Virus record (IMG/VR): IMGVR_UViG_3300037862_000152
Coordinates: 1-64,000 of that record
Direction: 5' to 3' (one strand)
Source: a virus
DNA: 64,000 nt
Made by a program: the position numbers and the translations under genes. Every line of letters starts with the position of its first letter. Position 1 is the first letter of the stretch. This document shows positions 35,717 through 44,808 of this stretch, in pieces. The notes under the pieces are model-generated. The model was not told the origin of the DNA and did no database searches. It was given only the letters and a program-made list of their open reading frames with translations.

Positions 35717-35724
35717 TTTTTTGG
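35690..35724 (-). promoter_or_regulatory. -1 ribosomal frameshift signal
   Basis: In the frame of the 949-codon gene the end reads CCA AAA AAA GAT TAG, giving the slippery heptamer A AAA AAA (35717-35723). Five bases later a GC-rich hairpin starts (GCCCC with GGGGC around TGCGCAAG, about 35694-35711). Slip, spacer and stem match the textbook -1 signal. Confidence 0.65.
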
Positions 35725-38559
35725 TATCTCTTCTCCAAGAGCGTACACTATGATTTCGGTTCCACCGCCACTAGTAGCTACTGTAAATGCAATACTTTCT
35801 TCGCCATCTTCGCCTCTAACGAACCTAGAAGACACGATCTCTCCGAGAGTACCTTCACCGTTTAGATTAGGCAACATGTCACCAGGCTCTAGATCATCTA
35901 CAACATCTGGTAACGGGGCGTCGGGCTCTGCGGCAAACGTGTCAACGCCTGTTGGGTCGTTAGGGCTGTCGGTAGAGGAGTCTCCGTAGAACCCAAGGTT
36001 TGCTCGGTGATCTCGTAGCTCTTTACCATCAATGTTTGGACTATATTTACTTAGCGGGGTGTCCTGGTCTTTCAGTATCCTCAACTGTATGGCGTTAAGG
36101 CGAACAGTTTTTCCATCGGCATCTTTTAGGTATATAAAGTCATTGTAATCGTAGCCTTCATTACCTGGGCTAACGTTGACGTTAGGTGCATATCCAATTA
36201 CAACGAGGTTCAATAGCTCTTCCTTGTTGTTTTTGTACTCCACAACCTGGCCAGGCTCAATAGGCGTGACACGGTTCTTTGATGCGTAAGGATTAGCCTT
36301 AGTCTCAGCGTCTAGATCGTATGTTTTGCCCATAGACATCCTAGAGGCGTTAGTAATTAGTCCGCCCATCTTGCGAGCGCTTTCCTCAGGGAACCGATTT
36401 TTAAATTCTAGTCTTAGCTGTTTTCTAGCCGCCCTGTGGGCACGTGAATCAATAGGAAGTCTTCCGAACACTCCAAGGAGACCGTGATATATCGCATCTT
36501 TCAGCTCAGGGTCGTCAGAGTTGTCCTTGTACTCAGGGTAAGCTTCCCAAATACTAAGTACGTCTCGGTGCTTGAATGTGCCCTTGTCTTTGTGGAAAAT
36601 CTTTGGACGGCCATTGCCATAGAAAGTTGCAAGACCTTCTGGGGTAAACATTTTCTGCTTCATCTTGTACCACTCAGCACGCTCTCTGAGAGAGGCCTCG
36701 CCGAAACCAGGAATAGGTGAAGCATTTCCCTGCTTCAATGGCTCAACGCTGAGTAGTTTAGCCATCAGACCATCCGAGGAGTTGTCTTTCCTAAAGACTG
36801 ATGTTATAGAGTGACGCTTGTCGTAGTGAATTAGAGTTTCAACTTCGCCAGTCTCGGGATCAGTCCAATTCATGGAGTAAACTAAGGCTTTAGATCCAGT
36901 GTTAGATGCTTTAAGCTCAAAAATTCTGCCGTCGCTGTCTATTCTGCGATCGAGAATTAGCGCGTCGCCCTCGGGAGTAAATTTAGCGTTTGGATACGCT
37001 TCGGCTAGCGAGTTCAGTAGCTCAAACGGGTCGGAAGCTTGCTTCCTCTTTCCGTTATTGTCAAAGTATTCTAGTATGCGTCCCATTTTAGTTATGAAGG
37101 CAGGTATCTTTTTTCTAACTGCCTCGGTGCGCTCTTCATCAGTTAGGGGGCTGTGAACGATGTCGCCGCCATCATCGATCTTATCTTCAGGCGGGCCTTC
37201 TGTAGTACTAGTTGGCGGAAGTAGAGGTGGCTCTTCTTTAGTAGTAGGTAGCTCTGTGGTCTTATCTACCGGTTTTGGAGCGGGCTTAGCTGGCTTAGCT
37301 GGTTTTGCTTTCGCAGTTGGCTCAGTAGGCTCGGTAGGCTGAGCGATAGTAGCTTTTCTGCCTTGCACAACGTTAAGTTTCCTGGTCAGATCTATAGGAA
37401 CCTCTGCTACGGTGCCATCCTCATTCTGTAGTTTCATGAATGATCTACCGCCACTGCTGGGATCCAATTTCAAGTCAACAATGACGGAATCTTTACCTGC
37501 CTTCGAGCGAACTACGTCTCCAACATTTAGATTCATAGGAGCCGTTGGCTTGAGGCTGCTTTTTTCACTAAACAGCTCGTCCAGAGCCTCGAATTTTACC
37601 TCGGTATCTCCATGCAGACTGACTTCAGCCATAATATTTGCAATTGCATTGTCTGCGACTTTAGCGGGGTTTCGGTTTTTTACGTCAGCTGGGGTCCACA
37701 TGTCGCGTAACATATCAGGATCAAGCACCCCGGTAGGAAGTGTAGATTTGCTACCTACCTTCTCATTGCGAATCCTAACAACACTTCCATCTGGGTTATA
37801 CCAATAGTCATTAGTGTCCCACGTCCCGCCATACATCCGTGTTCCTGGTACAAACCTGGCACCAGGTTGAATGCCTCCTGTAGAGTCTATAAGACCCGCG
37901 TCACGTAGCTTTATGACCTCGAGTGCAGACTTTGGTATGAGATCAATAAAAGGAGAGTCTGCCTTGCCCGCTTCGTCTAGAAGTTTGTTAACGTCTTCGC
38001 CTTCAACAGCTTGCTCTGCAAGTGCTGGTGGAAGTTTTGCTAGAGGCTCCTTGTCGCGCTCTGCGCGGAATTCTTTATCTTCCTCATCAGTCAGTCCATT
38101 GGTGGCAAGTTCAATATCTAGCTCATCGCCCGGCTGAGCGTTCATGTTCTCTAGCTTCTGAGGCATATCAGCTATTGACTTAGGAAGGTCATGCTGCAGA
38201 TCGGGGTCAATACCCTTCTTCTTCAAGAAGTCGCGATTTATCTGAATCTTGGACTCTAGCTCACCATTTTTAGAGTCTACTTCAAGTACCGTATTTTCTG
38301 GAATTCCCGAAGCTCCGTAGCCCTTGTCAACGAGCATGCGAATATCATTTTTTTCACCCTTTTTGGTTGCAGTGCCTCCAACGGCCCTACCTTTTACTTT
38401 TAATATTTTGCCATTAGAGAGCGAGACGCTTGCAAACATGGCTGCGCCTGTTGTTACCCAACGACCTTTTTTATCACGAGGTTGCTTCCTAGCCCTCAGG
38501 CTTTTTGAAGCACTAGAGTTTCCACCCACTGCAATTATTGACTTAAGGGAGTCGGACAT
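35710..38559 (-). CDS. Large multidomain head-associated protein
   Basis: A 949-residue protein. It begins with the motif QPRDKKGRW (~24-32) that is also found twice in the giant protease protein. The rest is a chain of small beta domains (e.g. LNVGDVVRSKAGKDSVIVDL ~345; VEYKNNKEELLNLVVIGY ~765; LEPGDMLPNLNGEGTLGEIV ~890), each opening with a 'GD-V' turn like SH3/KOW barrels. A Pro/Lys/Ala/Thr-rich linker sits at ~405-450. Position between portal/Dps genes and the protease suggests an internal or minor head protein. It ends at a probable -1 frameshift site, so a longer form is expected. Confidence 0.7.
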   Translation of the reverse strand: MSDSLKSIIAVGGNSSASKSLRARKQPRDKKGRWVTTGAAMFASVSLSNGKILKVKGRAVGGTATKKGEKNDIRMLVDKGYGASGIPENTVLEVDSKNGELESKIQINRDFLKKKGIDPDLQHDLPKSIADMPQKLENMNAQPGDELDIELATNGLTDEEDKEFRAERDKEPLAKLPPALAEQAVEGEDVNKLLDEAGKADSPFIDLIPKSALEVIKLRDAGLIDSTGGIQPGARFVPGTRMYGGTWDTNDYWYNPDGSVVRIRNEKVGSKSTLPTGVLDPDMLRDMWTPADVKNRNPAKVADNAIANIMAEVSLHGDTEVKFEALDELFSEKSSLKPTAPMNLNVGDVVRSKAGKDSVIVDLKLDPSSGGRSFMKLQNEDGTVAEVPIDLTRKLNVVQGRKATIAQPTEPTEPTAKAKPAKPAKPAPKPVDKTTELPTTKEEPPLLPPTSTTEGPPEDKIDDGGDIVHSPLTDEERTEAVRKKIPAFITKMGRILEYFDNNGKRKQASDPFELLNSLAEAYPNAKFTPEGDALILDRRIDSDGRIFELKASNTGSKALVYSMNWTDPETGEVETLIHYDKRHSITSVFRKDNSSDGLMAKLLSVEPLKQGNASPIPGFGEASLRERAEWYKMKQKMFTPEGLATFYGNGRPKIFHKDKGTFKHRDVLSIWEAYPEYKDNSDDPELKDAIYHGLLGVFGRLPIDSRAHRAARKQLRLEFKNRFPEESARKMGGLITNASRMSMGKTYDLDAETKANPYASKNRVTPIEPGQVVEYKNNKEELLNLVVIGYAPNVNVSPGNEGYDYNDFIYLKDADGKTVRLNAIQLRILKDQDTPLSKYSPNIDGKELRDHRANLGFYGDSSTDSPNDPTGVDTFAAEPDAPLPDVVDDLEPGDMLPNLNGEGTLGEIVSSRFVRGEDGEESIAFTVATSGGGTEIIVYALGEEIPKKD

Positions 38560-38614
38560 AAATTTAATCCTTTATATAGATAGAAAGCTATTCTAAATTT
38601 TACCCTAATAAAAC

Positions 38615-39343
38615 CTAACTGACTTGATTCTTTTTATTTTTTAAGGTTTCCACGTGATAAACAGTAACTGGACTGAGCGCACCACTGGAAATTAGGACAT
38701 TCAGCCTAGTGGTCGCATGCAATACCTCTATGCCGCCGGAGCCTATATCAAAAGCAGAAAGAAGTGCTTCTTTGGCAAAGTCATCCAAGTCAGGGGCACC
38801 ATAGACCCACTCAAGGGAGTCTGCAATTGAAGAGTCTCTTCCCGGATGTCCGGCTGGTAGAAGAATAGAATACTCTGATAAATCTTCAAGATCCTCAGAA
38901 ACGCCTTCGGTTGCATATTCTACGTATGTGAATACTTCCCACAGAATCGCTAACTCAAGTTCTTCGGTGTCTCCGAGGTAGCTATATTTGTCGCAGGCTT
39001 TTCTAGCAACTTGATAGGCATCTTCTTTGCGAACTCGCCTGGAGTGCCCAAACTCACTATTAACACTTGCAACTATCTCATCTATGGATGCCGCAGAAGG
39101 GACGCAGTTTGGTACTTTTTTGCCGTTCTTCTTTTTTGTACCTACTTGGACATATCCCTTCCAGCAAGGATCGTCAGAGTCTTTTTCTAGAGCCGCTGCT
39201 TCGTGCGCTGAATCTTTCATTAACTCTCCGTCTGGCATATAGTGATAACCTTCGGGAGCTTCCTTCTTATCGTTATCGAGAATCTGTTCTGGTGAAGCGT
39301 ACTCTCCAGAGGCGTTTAAAACTTTATCAAAGTACTCAGACAT
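38615..39343 (-). CDS. Head-region hypothetical protein with DPCWKGYVQVG motif
   Basis: A 242-residue protein. Residues ~55-85 contain DDPCWKGYVQVGTKKKNGKKVPNCVP, a short motif recurrent in structural proteins of tailed phages, in which two cysteines flank a basic turn. The C-terminal half is helical. I know no function for it. It is encoded immediately after the Dps-like gene with no gap. Confidence 0.65.
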   Translation of the reverse strand: MSEYFDKVLNASGEYASPEQILDNDKKEAPEGYHYMPDGELMKDSAHEAAALEKDSDDPCWKGYVQVGTKKKNGKKVPNCVPSAASIDEIVASVNSEFGHSRRVRKEDAYQVARKACDKYSYLGDTEELELAILWEVFTYVEYATEGVSEDLEDLSEYSILLPAGHPGRDSSIADSLEWVYGAPDLDDFAKEALLSAFDIGSGGIEVLHATTRLNVLISSGALSPVTVYHVETLKNKKNQVS

Positions 39344-39802
39344 TTAGCGAACTCCTAGGAATGCATTGATCTGCCAGTTGAATGTTTTATGTGTATCAAT
39401 ACGGCCTGCAAGAAAATCCATTAGTCCTTGCTCATTGCACTCTTCTGCCATCTTAAATGCGTCGAATAGAGAGTGAACTAATTCATCATTAACTCTTTTA
39501 GCAGACTGAAGCAAGAAAACGGGAGAAGTTCCATCTAAGCGCTCTTCTTTGATAGAGGACATCTCTATATAGTCACTTAGAAGATATGGCGCAGGGAATC
39601 CAGCTTTAAGAATATTTTCGCCCAACTCGTCTATTGAGCCGTCTACATCCTTATATAGAGTCTTAAAGAACTTATGATACTCACCAAAGTCTGGGCCCAA
39701 GACGTTCCAGTGATAGCCGTGGAGGATAAATTTAGCCGTGACTGTATTAGCCAGTAATTTTGCCAATCTTGCAACTAGTTCTGGTTTTTGATCAATATGC
39801 AT
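39344..39802 (-). CDS. dps: Dps-type ferritin with complete ferroxidase site
   Basis: A 152-residue protein of normal Dps length. HWNVLGPDF and EYHKFFKTLYKDVDGSIDELGE are the family signatures. The four ferroxidase ligands known from Listeria Dps (His31, His43, Asp58, Glu62) are all present at the same numbers here. Dps proteins form 12-mers that oxidise ferrous iron with peroxide and store it, and often bind DNA. This one lacks a long basic tail. It is embedded in the packaging/head operon, one base from the portal gene, so it would be made late; a role in the virion or in protecting DNA against oxidative damage is inference. Confidence 0.88.
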   Translation of the reverse strand: MHIDQKPELVARLAKLLANTVTAKFILHGYHWNVLGPDFGEYHKFFKTLYKDVDGSIDELGENILKAGFPAPYLLSDYIEMSSIKEERLDGTSPVFLLQSAKRVNDELVHSLFDAFKMAEECNEQGLMDFLAGRIDTHKTFNWQINAFLGVR

Positions 39803-39803
39803 G

Positions 39804-41552
39804 TTAAGCCTCTGGCTCTGCTAGTGGTGGCGGTGTTGTTTCTTCTTGCGTTGATTCTTCAGCAACATCTTCTGTAGTTGACGAAGCACCAGTACCCGCT
39901 GGGGTCAAAAGATCATCAATCTCTGGGGGAATAGCAGCACCATTATTTTCCATGGTCTGCTGCCTGAGTGCACCCATCATCTCTGGAGCCACCGACTGTA
40001 GCATCGCCTCGGTAAGTTCAGGTGTTACCATGCCTTTTTGCATCACTAAACGAAGTGCAAGCTCTTTAGCATCCGGTGCGTCTGCCGCAGAGAATCCATG
40101 TGCGCGACGCCAGGTGTCAAATGATACTGCCATCTTGTCAAATCCAGAGTCCGCGTCTGTAGCGCGGTCGTTTCTGGTAGACACTAGGCTAGGATCATAC
40201 CAAATGCAGACATCTTTAACTTCTGCCTCAGAGTAACCGTTGGCAATTAGGTATGGACGTAAATACATGACTGTCAAGGCGTCAACTATCAGAAGCATCA
40301 GAGGCTCAATGTGAGCCTTGTAGAGGCTCTCGTCTATCTGCAGCGCGTTAGAGTACTTAACGTTGGCAAGTCCCGTTACGATGTCTTTGGGGACGTCTAG
40401 GCCCTGCATGATACGCTCTAGTACACGGTCGGAGCGCTCTCCAAGAGCTGGGTCGAAGGAACGTTCGAACTTAAACTGCTTGATCTTGTCGCCAAGCTCT
40501 GCTGGACCACGGATAATTAAGGGCACAACTGCAGATGCAGAATCTTCGTCCTTAATCGGGGTGGTCATTGCATCGATTAGCTGATCTTCGAAGTCGTCTG
40601 CGGCCTCTTCGGGATTATATTGCTCGTTGTAATTACCGTCTTCGTCGTACGGGTAGTCTGGGTCCGGAGTCGAAGCCACCGATAGGCCGTCAGGTAGGTA
40701 GAGAGCACCAGCGTTAAGGCGAGATCTTGCAGTCGCACGGAATGTCCTATTCAGTAGTAGCAATTCAGCGCAAAGGTCCAATAAACCTCTTAGGGAAGAG
40801 TCAGATTCCTGACTATAGCGAGGGTGAGCTCGCCAAATGCGACCAACATATGAAGTTTTTGGTAGATGAATGATATCACCAGTACCCTTTCCAACACCAC
40901 CGGTGCCAGCTGGGTCACTGCGAGGATTAAGAATGTAATTACCCCTAGAATCAACTTGTAGCTCATCGGTTGATCTGATGTCCCAGGTCTCGGGGTAGCC
41001 CGATCCTAGTCGTTCTGGGACCTGAACTAGGTAGCACTCTCCAGTAACTTGCAAGTTTAGCGCTGCGTCTTTTAAAAGACCAGGCTGTCCACCGTAGGCA
41101 GAGCTCAAGCGGTCGAGGGCTCGCTGAGCAGCTTGTGCTAGTCGGGGCTCTATCTTAGCTACTGAAACAATTGGAGAAGGTGCTTCACTCGGATTGCCTA
41201 TAGCTGCTGCGTATAGACGAATTCTTGAGACAACAGACGCAACTAGGTTGAAGGCATATTTAATCTCACCAATTGCGTCGTAGTATTCCCATGCTTCGCC
41301 CTGCCAAGAGGTAGCGGCGGAGTTCCTGCGAGCTTTAAAGTACTCTGCTTCAGTTTTATCATCTAGCTTTACTTGAGCAGCAGCAGCAGTTATTGGTCTA
41401 GGTGCGTTGAACGCGCGTGGTTCAGCATAAATAATACCAAAAGAGTCAACTGAGACACCCGGGGCAATGCTAGTAGTGTTCTTTGGGGCGGAGGCGCGTA
41501 AATTACGGCCGGAAGCCTGTAACTGCTGTGGTTCTTTTTTAAAAATACCCAA
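39804..41552 (-). CDS. Portal protein
   Basis: A 582-residue protein after the terminase, as usual for a portal. The pattern AWEYYDAIGEIKYAFNLVASVVSRIRLYAA, EPRLAQAAQRALDRLSS and GLDVPKDIVTGLANVKYSNALQIDESLYKAHIEPLMLLI (the crown/stem helices) fits actinophage portals. The last ~50 residues are a disordered Glu/Thr/Pro tail. It follows a small membrane protein gene and is followed at once by the Dps gene. Confidence 0.88.
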   Translation of the reverse strand: MGIFKKEPQQLQASGRNLRASAPKNTTSIAPGVSVDSFGIIYAEPRAFNAPRPITAAAAQVKLDDKTEAEYFKARRNSAATSWQGEAWEYYDAIGEIKYAFNLVASVVSRIRLYAAAIGNPSEAPSPIVSVAKIEPRLAQAAQRALDRLSSAYGGQPGLLKDAALNLQVTGECYLVQVPERLGSGYPETWDIRSTDELQVDSRGNYILNPRSDPAGTGGVGKGTGDIIHLPKTSYVGRIWRAHPRYSQESDSSLRGLLDLCAELLLLNRTFRATARSRLNAGALYLPDGLSVASTPDPDYPYDEDGNYNEQYNPEEAADDFEDQLIDAMTTPIKDEDSASAVVPLIIRGPAELGDKIKQFKFERSFDPALGERSDRVLERIMQGLDVPKDIVTGLANVKYSNALQIDESLYKAHIEPLMLLIVDALTVMYLRPYLIANGYSEAEVKDVCIWYDPSLVSTRNDRATDADSGFDKMAVSFDTWRRAHGFSAADAPDAKELALRLVMQKGMVTPELTEAMLQSVAPEMMGALRQQTMENNGAAIPPEIDDLLTPAGTGASSTTEDVAEESTQEETTPPPLAEPEA

Positions 41553-41570
41553 GACGGGCTCCCTGTCTGT

Positions 41571-41861
41571 TTAGCGCTCTGTCCAAGCGGAAATAATTCC
41601 AATCAAGGCAGATATAGCCAAGACTAATGATACCACAAAGGTAAGTTGAGGTAGGATTGACGCTCCGACGACAAAAATGCCCGCCATCCAGAACCCTGTA
41701 CACCAGTTACAAGTGATTAAGTACCCAATTTTAGTGGTTGGTGGGAACTTTGACCAAACCTTATTGCGAAATCCGTCTGCAATGGCGTCGGTTGTGATCA
41801 AATGGGTTGCACGGTACGCTCCAAGAGCGAGAATTACAAAAGTAAACGCATCTATAGTCAT
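41571..41861 (-). CDS. Membrane protein, DUF1360-like
   Basis: A 96-residue protein with two or three membrane helices (about 6-22, 47-70, 72-92) and the CNWCTGFW turn typical of DUF1360 proteins. It lies between terminase and portal genes. Its role is unknown. Confidence 0.7.
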   Translation of the reverse strand: MTIDAFTFVILALGAYRATHLITTDAIADGFRNKVWSKFPPTTKIGYLITCNWCTGFWMAGIFVVGASILPQLTFVVSLVLAISALIGIISAWTER

Positions 41862-41862
41862 A

Positions 41863-42222
41863 TTAATCCTTAATTGAGCTTAAAGTCCTGTATGGATTCC
41901 AACCACGAAGGCGAGAACCGCATCCGCAGGCGGTATCTTTCTTAAATGCTAGCATCTTACCGCTAATAGTTACAACCCTTGTGTCCTCGTCGGGCTTTTT
42001 TGATAGGAATACTTGGGCGTACTTCTCTTGAAACACTACAACAGGTCCGTCATGGTCATCTTTTGCTACTACTATTTCGGTTTCGGTTAATATTACTCTA
42101 GTTTTGCTCATATAGTTAGCACCATGAGTAGGTTGATAGCTGTTCAGCTGAGAAATATCTTCTAACCTATCTGCTGCTACTGCAGATAAGTGGCATGGGA
42201 ACTTGTCTAAAATAATTTTCAT
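41863..42222 (-). CDS. Hypothetical protein with CGCGSRLRGW tail
   Basis: A 119-residue protein. A beta-rich core (TRVILTETEIVVAKDDHDGPVVVFQEKYAQVFL) is followed by ACGCGSRLRGWNPYR near the end, a pattern I recall from other actinophage proteins without known function. The ATG at 42222 sits just after the terminase stop with an AGGG upstream; a second ATG at 42111 would drop the first 37 residues. Confidence 0.6.
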   Translation of the reverse strand: MKIILDKFPCHLSAVAADRLEDISQLNSYQPTHGANYMSKTRVILTETEIVVAKDDHDGPVVVFQEKYAQVFLSKKPDEDTRVVTISGKMLAFKKDTACGCGSRLRGWNPYRTLSSIKD

Positions 42223-42224
42223 GA

Positions 42225-43646
42225 CTATCTAGCCCTAAAAACGCGGCCAACTTGGCCAGTATTAGGCCTAGTTACGCCCATTTTGCGATCTGCGAGGCTT
42301 TTCGCACGCAATTTACCACCAGAAAAGCCCGGTGGTGGTTTAATTAGTAGAGCAGTCATAGCGTGAACCATTGCATCGATGCGGTCAGGGGATTTACCCT
42401 CTCCTGGGATCCAAGAGTACATCTGAGATTCTAGTTCTGGGAGGTAGTTCACGTGGTGGACTCGTCCTTGCTCGTATGCAAGAAGAATTGGCTCTGCTCT
42501 TAGCTGTTTTCCGTACTTTGAGTGGACCTCAAGGACTGTGACGCTGGGGTCAATAGAGTTGATGGCATTTCGTACGAGCGCGCCACCTTGATTAACTTCG
42601 GCAACAACGGGACAACCCCACTTACGAGCCATTTCCACAACTTTACGGGCCCAGGTGTCTGGGGAACCATGAATTGAAGCGTCCTCAAGAACCCAAGCAT
42701 TACGCTTATAGAGGTCGTGTTCTGCAGTCGATGCGCAGACAACAATACCGCACTCGTCGCGGGGATTTTCAGCAACCGAAGGGTCGACGCCGATAACACG
42801 TAGCGGAGTAGACGCAGGGTAATCAGTGTGTCTAGCTGCTTCAACCAATTCTTCATTCCACATCGCTCCTTCTAGGTCATCAAGCATCTCGCCATAGAGC
42901 TCCTGTCGAGCTAGCGACGTGCCTTCGTAGACGCCCATAATAGTTTCAAGATATGCACCGGAGAGATTTCCAGCATTGTCCATTGTGGAGCCTTTTGTGA
43001 CAACTACCTTTGCGGCAGTCGCCTTGTCTGTGCGAGATTCTTCAATAAGTTTATAGAGAAGCGGAGTGCGCTTCGGAGTGGTGGTGGCCAAGATCTGAGG
43101 ATTCTTACCAAGACGAGTACCGACTCGTAAGTTGTCAAAAGCAGTCATGCCCGCAGCGTCTGGGGTCTGCCGCCAGGCGGCAACTTCGTCCCCCCATGCG
43201 TGACTAAATTGTGGTCCACGCAAACCATCAGGTTCGTCTGCCGTAAACAATGTCGCAGTGTTACCGTTCGGCCAAGTTAGGCGTCTTTTAGACGGCTCGT
43301 AGTGTGGCTTCTCTGAAGGAGGGGAAATGTTTATGATCCCGGATTCGCCCTCGACGATTACGTCTCGAACGTCAGCAGCAGTACGAGCAACAAGTGCAAA
43401 CCGACGTTGACCTTCAGTTGTGTACTTTGCCGTCTCGCGAACCCACTCGGAGGCCATTCTGGTTTTTCCAAATCCACGCCCGGCAAGAACCAACCAAACA
43501 TTCCAGTCGTCAGTAGGAGGAAGTTGCTCGGGGCGCGCCCAAACTTTCCAGTCCCAGAGTAGGGCGTCTGGATCAATCCCCTCTAGTGCAGCAGCCTGCT
43601 CCTCTGGAGGGAGCATTGCAATAAGTTCCATAATACTTTTAGCCAT
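42225..43646 (-). CDS. terL: Terminase large subunit
   Basis: A 473-residue packaging motor. Walker A is AGRGFGKT (55-62), Walker B is the hydrophobic strand with DE in SHAWGDEVAAW, and the motor coupling motif ILATTTPKR follows. The nuclease domain has GVDPS and DRIDAMVHA, giving the acidic residues that cut concatemers. It cuts and pumps phage DNA into the prohead through the portal encoded downstream. Confidence 0.93.
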   Translation of the reverse strand: MAKSIMELIAMLPPEEQAAALEGIDPDALLWDWKVWARPEQLPPTDDWNVWLVLAGRGFGKTRMASEWVRETAKYTTEGQRRFALVARTAADVRDVIVEGESGIINISPPSEKPHYEPSKRRLTWPNGNTATLFTADEPDGLRGPQFSHAWGDEVAAWRQTPDAAGMTAFDNLRVGTRLGKNPQILATTTPKRTPLLYKLIEESRTDKATAAKVVVTKGSTMDNAGNLSGAYLETIMGVYEGTSLARQELYGEMLDDLEGAMWNEELVEAARHTDYPASTPLRVIGVDPSVAENPRDECGIVVCASTAEHDLYKRNAWVLEDASIHGSPDTWARKVVEMARKWGCPVVAEVNQGGALVRNAINSIDPSVTVLEVHSKYGKQLRAEPILLAYEQGRVHHVNYLPELESQMYSWIPGEGKSPDRIDAMVHAMTALLIKPPPGFSGGKLRAKSLADRKMGVTRPNTGQVGRVFRAR

Positions 43647-43680
43647 AAGGTCTCCAGTCTAGCGCATAGAAAAATAAACA

Positions 43681-43710
43681 AAAACCCCCTGTATCTCTAC
43701 AAGGGGTTTT
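43681..43710. terminator. Terminator between HTH gene and terminase
   Basis: AAAACCCC-CTGTA pairs with TACA-AGGGGTTTT (one bulge, 4-nt loop) and can end transcripts in both directions. It lies 20 bp after the stop of the HTH gene at 43731 and 37 bp before the terminase start. Confidence 0.75.
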
Positions 43711-43730
43711 CTTTTACAAACTGTTAGTTG

Positions 43731-44330
43731 TTACTTACCGTCTAGCGCACGATTGTCGCGAATGATGGGCATGTACACCTTTGATGTTGCAGTGATTGCC
43801 TTCTTGTATCCGTAACGAACCAAGCGGAATCGAATAGCTCCGTGAGTAATTCCTAGGCGCTTAGCCAAACGATAGAGCGTAACCTCTTCTACAGTGTGTG
43901 CGTGGTTTAGAAGAGCAGTATATTCTTCTGCTTCTTCGCGATACTTAGTCCCGTTCGAGCGAACCTGCTGAGCGTACGGCTGAAGTTCTAACAAACGTTG
44001 CAAGGTCTTAGGCGATGGCTCGATGTATTCGCGCTTTGGCTTTTCGAATTTTATCGGTGGCTCTGGAATGTCAAGTGAGTGCTCCGAGAGTTTGGGGTCA
44101 GCTGGCCACATCATGTGCTGGGTTTTGGATATCTGTCGAACCCTTTCCCTAGTAATACCACTTGCCCCGGCTATTGCTTCGAATGTCCAGTCAGCGTCGG
44201 CTAGGGATCGGATTATGCCGTCTCTACTTGAAAGGCTTAATCCAGGAGTTGAAAAGAATTCGTGCACCTCTTTAGGGAGCTGCTGATTCTTCTTCTGGTA
44301 CTTAGGTGCTTCTATCATAATTATTGTCAT
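43731..44330 (-). CDS. HTH protein, candidate small terminase
   Basis: A 199-residue protein with two helix-turn-helix segments: LADADWTFEAIAGASGITRERVRQIS (~43-68) and LYRLAKRLGITHGAIRFRLVRYGY (~154-178). Position just before the large terminase suggests the small terminase subunit, which binds the packaging site, but a transcription factor is as likely. It has a paralogue at 45791-46294 with the same layout. Confidence 0.6.
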   Translation of the reverse strand: MTIIMIEAPKYQKKNQQLPKEVHEFFSTPGLSLSSRDGIIRSLADADWTFEAIAGASGITRERVRQISKTQHMMWPADPKLSEHSLDIPEPPIKFEKPKREYIEPSPKTLQRLLELQPYAQQVRSNGTKYREEAEEYTALLNHAHTVEEVTLYRLAKRLGITHGAIRFRLVRYGYKKAITATSKVYMPIIRDNRALDGK

Positions 44331-44635
44331 TTCTTTTTTCTCTGCTTGATGTAAGCCGGGCTGTCTGGGAGAACTTGAGTAACTATCACGGTGAAGTAAT
44401 CGTCTTCAAGTTGAGCGGGGGTACTGGAAACTCTAACATCTACAACGTGAATCATAGACTCCATGGTCCTAACTATTTTGTCAATATCATCTGTTGTTGC
44501 AGAATCTGGGTGCGCAATTTCTATCACGCAGTCATCTATCTCGAAGACACCGCTATAGGGTAGCAAGTCAAGAAAATGCTGAGGACTAGACGCTCTTATA
44601 GTCTTTGCAATAGGAGTCATTGACCCCATTTTCAA
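44327..44635 (-). CDS. Small hypothetical protein
   Basis: A 102-residue alpha/beta protein of unknown function. The first possible start is TTG at 44635, which overlaps the stop of the membrane protein upstream; ATG codons at 44629 and 44620 are alternatives. It overlaps the next gene by four bases. Confidence 0.55.
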   Translation of the reverse strand: MKMGSMTPIAKTIRASSPQHFLDLLPYSGVFEIDDCVIEIAHPDSATTDDIDKIVRTMESMIHVVDVRVSSTPAQLEDDYFTVIVTQVLPDSPAYIKQRKKK

Positions 44636-44802
44636 CTACTTGCCTGAGAGGCAAGAAAGGCTAGTGTGAGCGCAGATGCAGAGAGTGCAATAGTAGTTGA
44701 TACATCTTTAGTGATATAGGCATTAATAATTGCCGCTATAGATAGTAAAACCGCAAACACTGCTGCCCACTCGATGGAACGTAGAAATCTAATTAGCTTC
44801 AT
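44632..44802 (-). CDS. Small two-helix membrane protein (holin candidate)
   Basis: A 56-residue protein starting MKLIRFLRSIEW. Two hydrophobic helices (about 12-30 and 36-53) joined by a short YITKDVST turn give a holin-like hairpin topology. It lies between two small genes and close to the secreted NlpC/P60 enzyme. Holin function is inferred from size, topology and context only. Confidence 0.6.
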   Translation of the reverse strand: MKLIRFLRSIEWAAVFAVLLSIAAIINAYITKDVSTTIALSASALTLAFLASQASS

Positions 44803-44808
44803 AGTATG

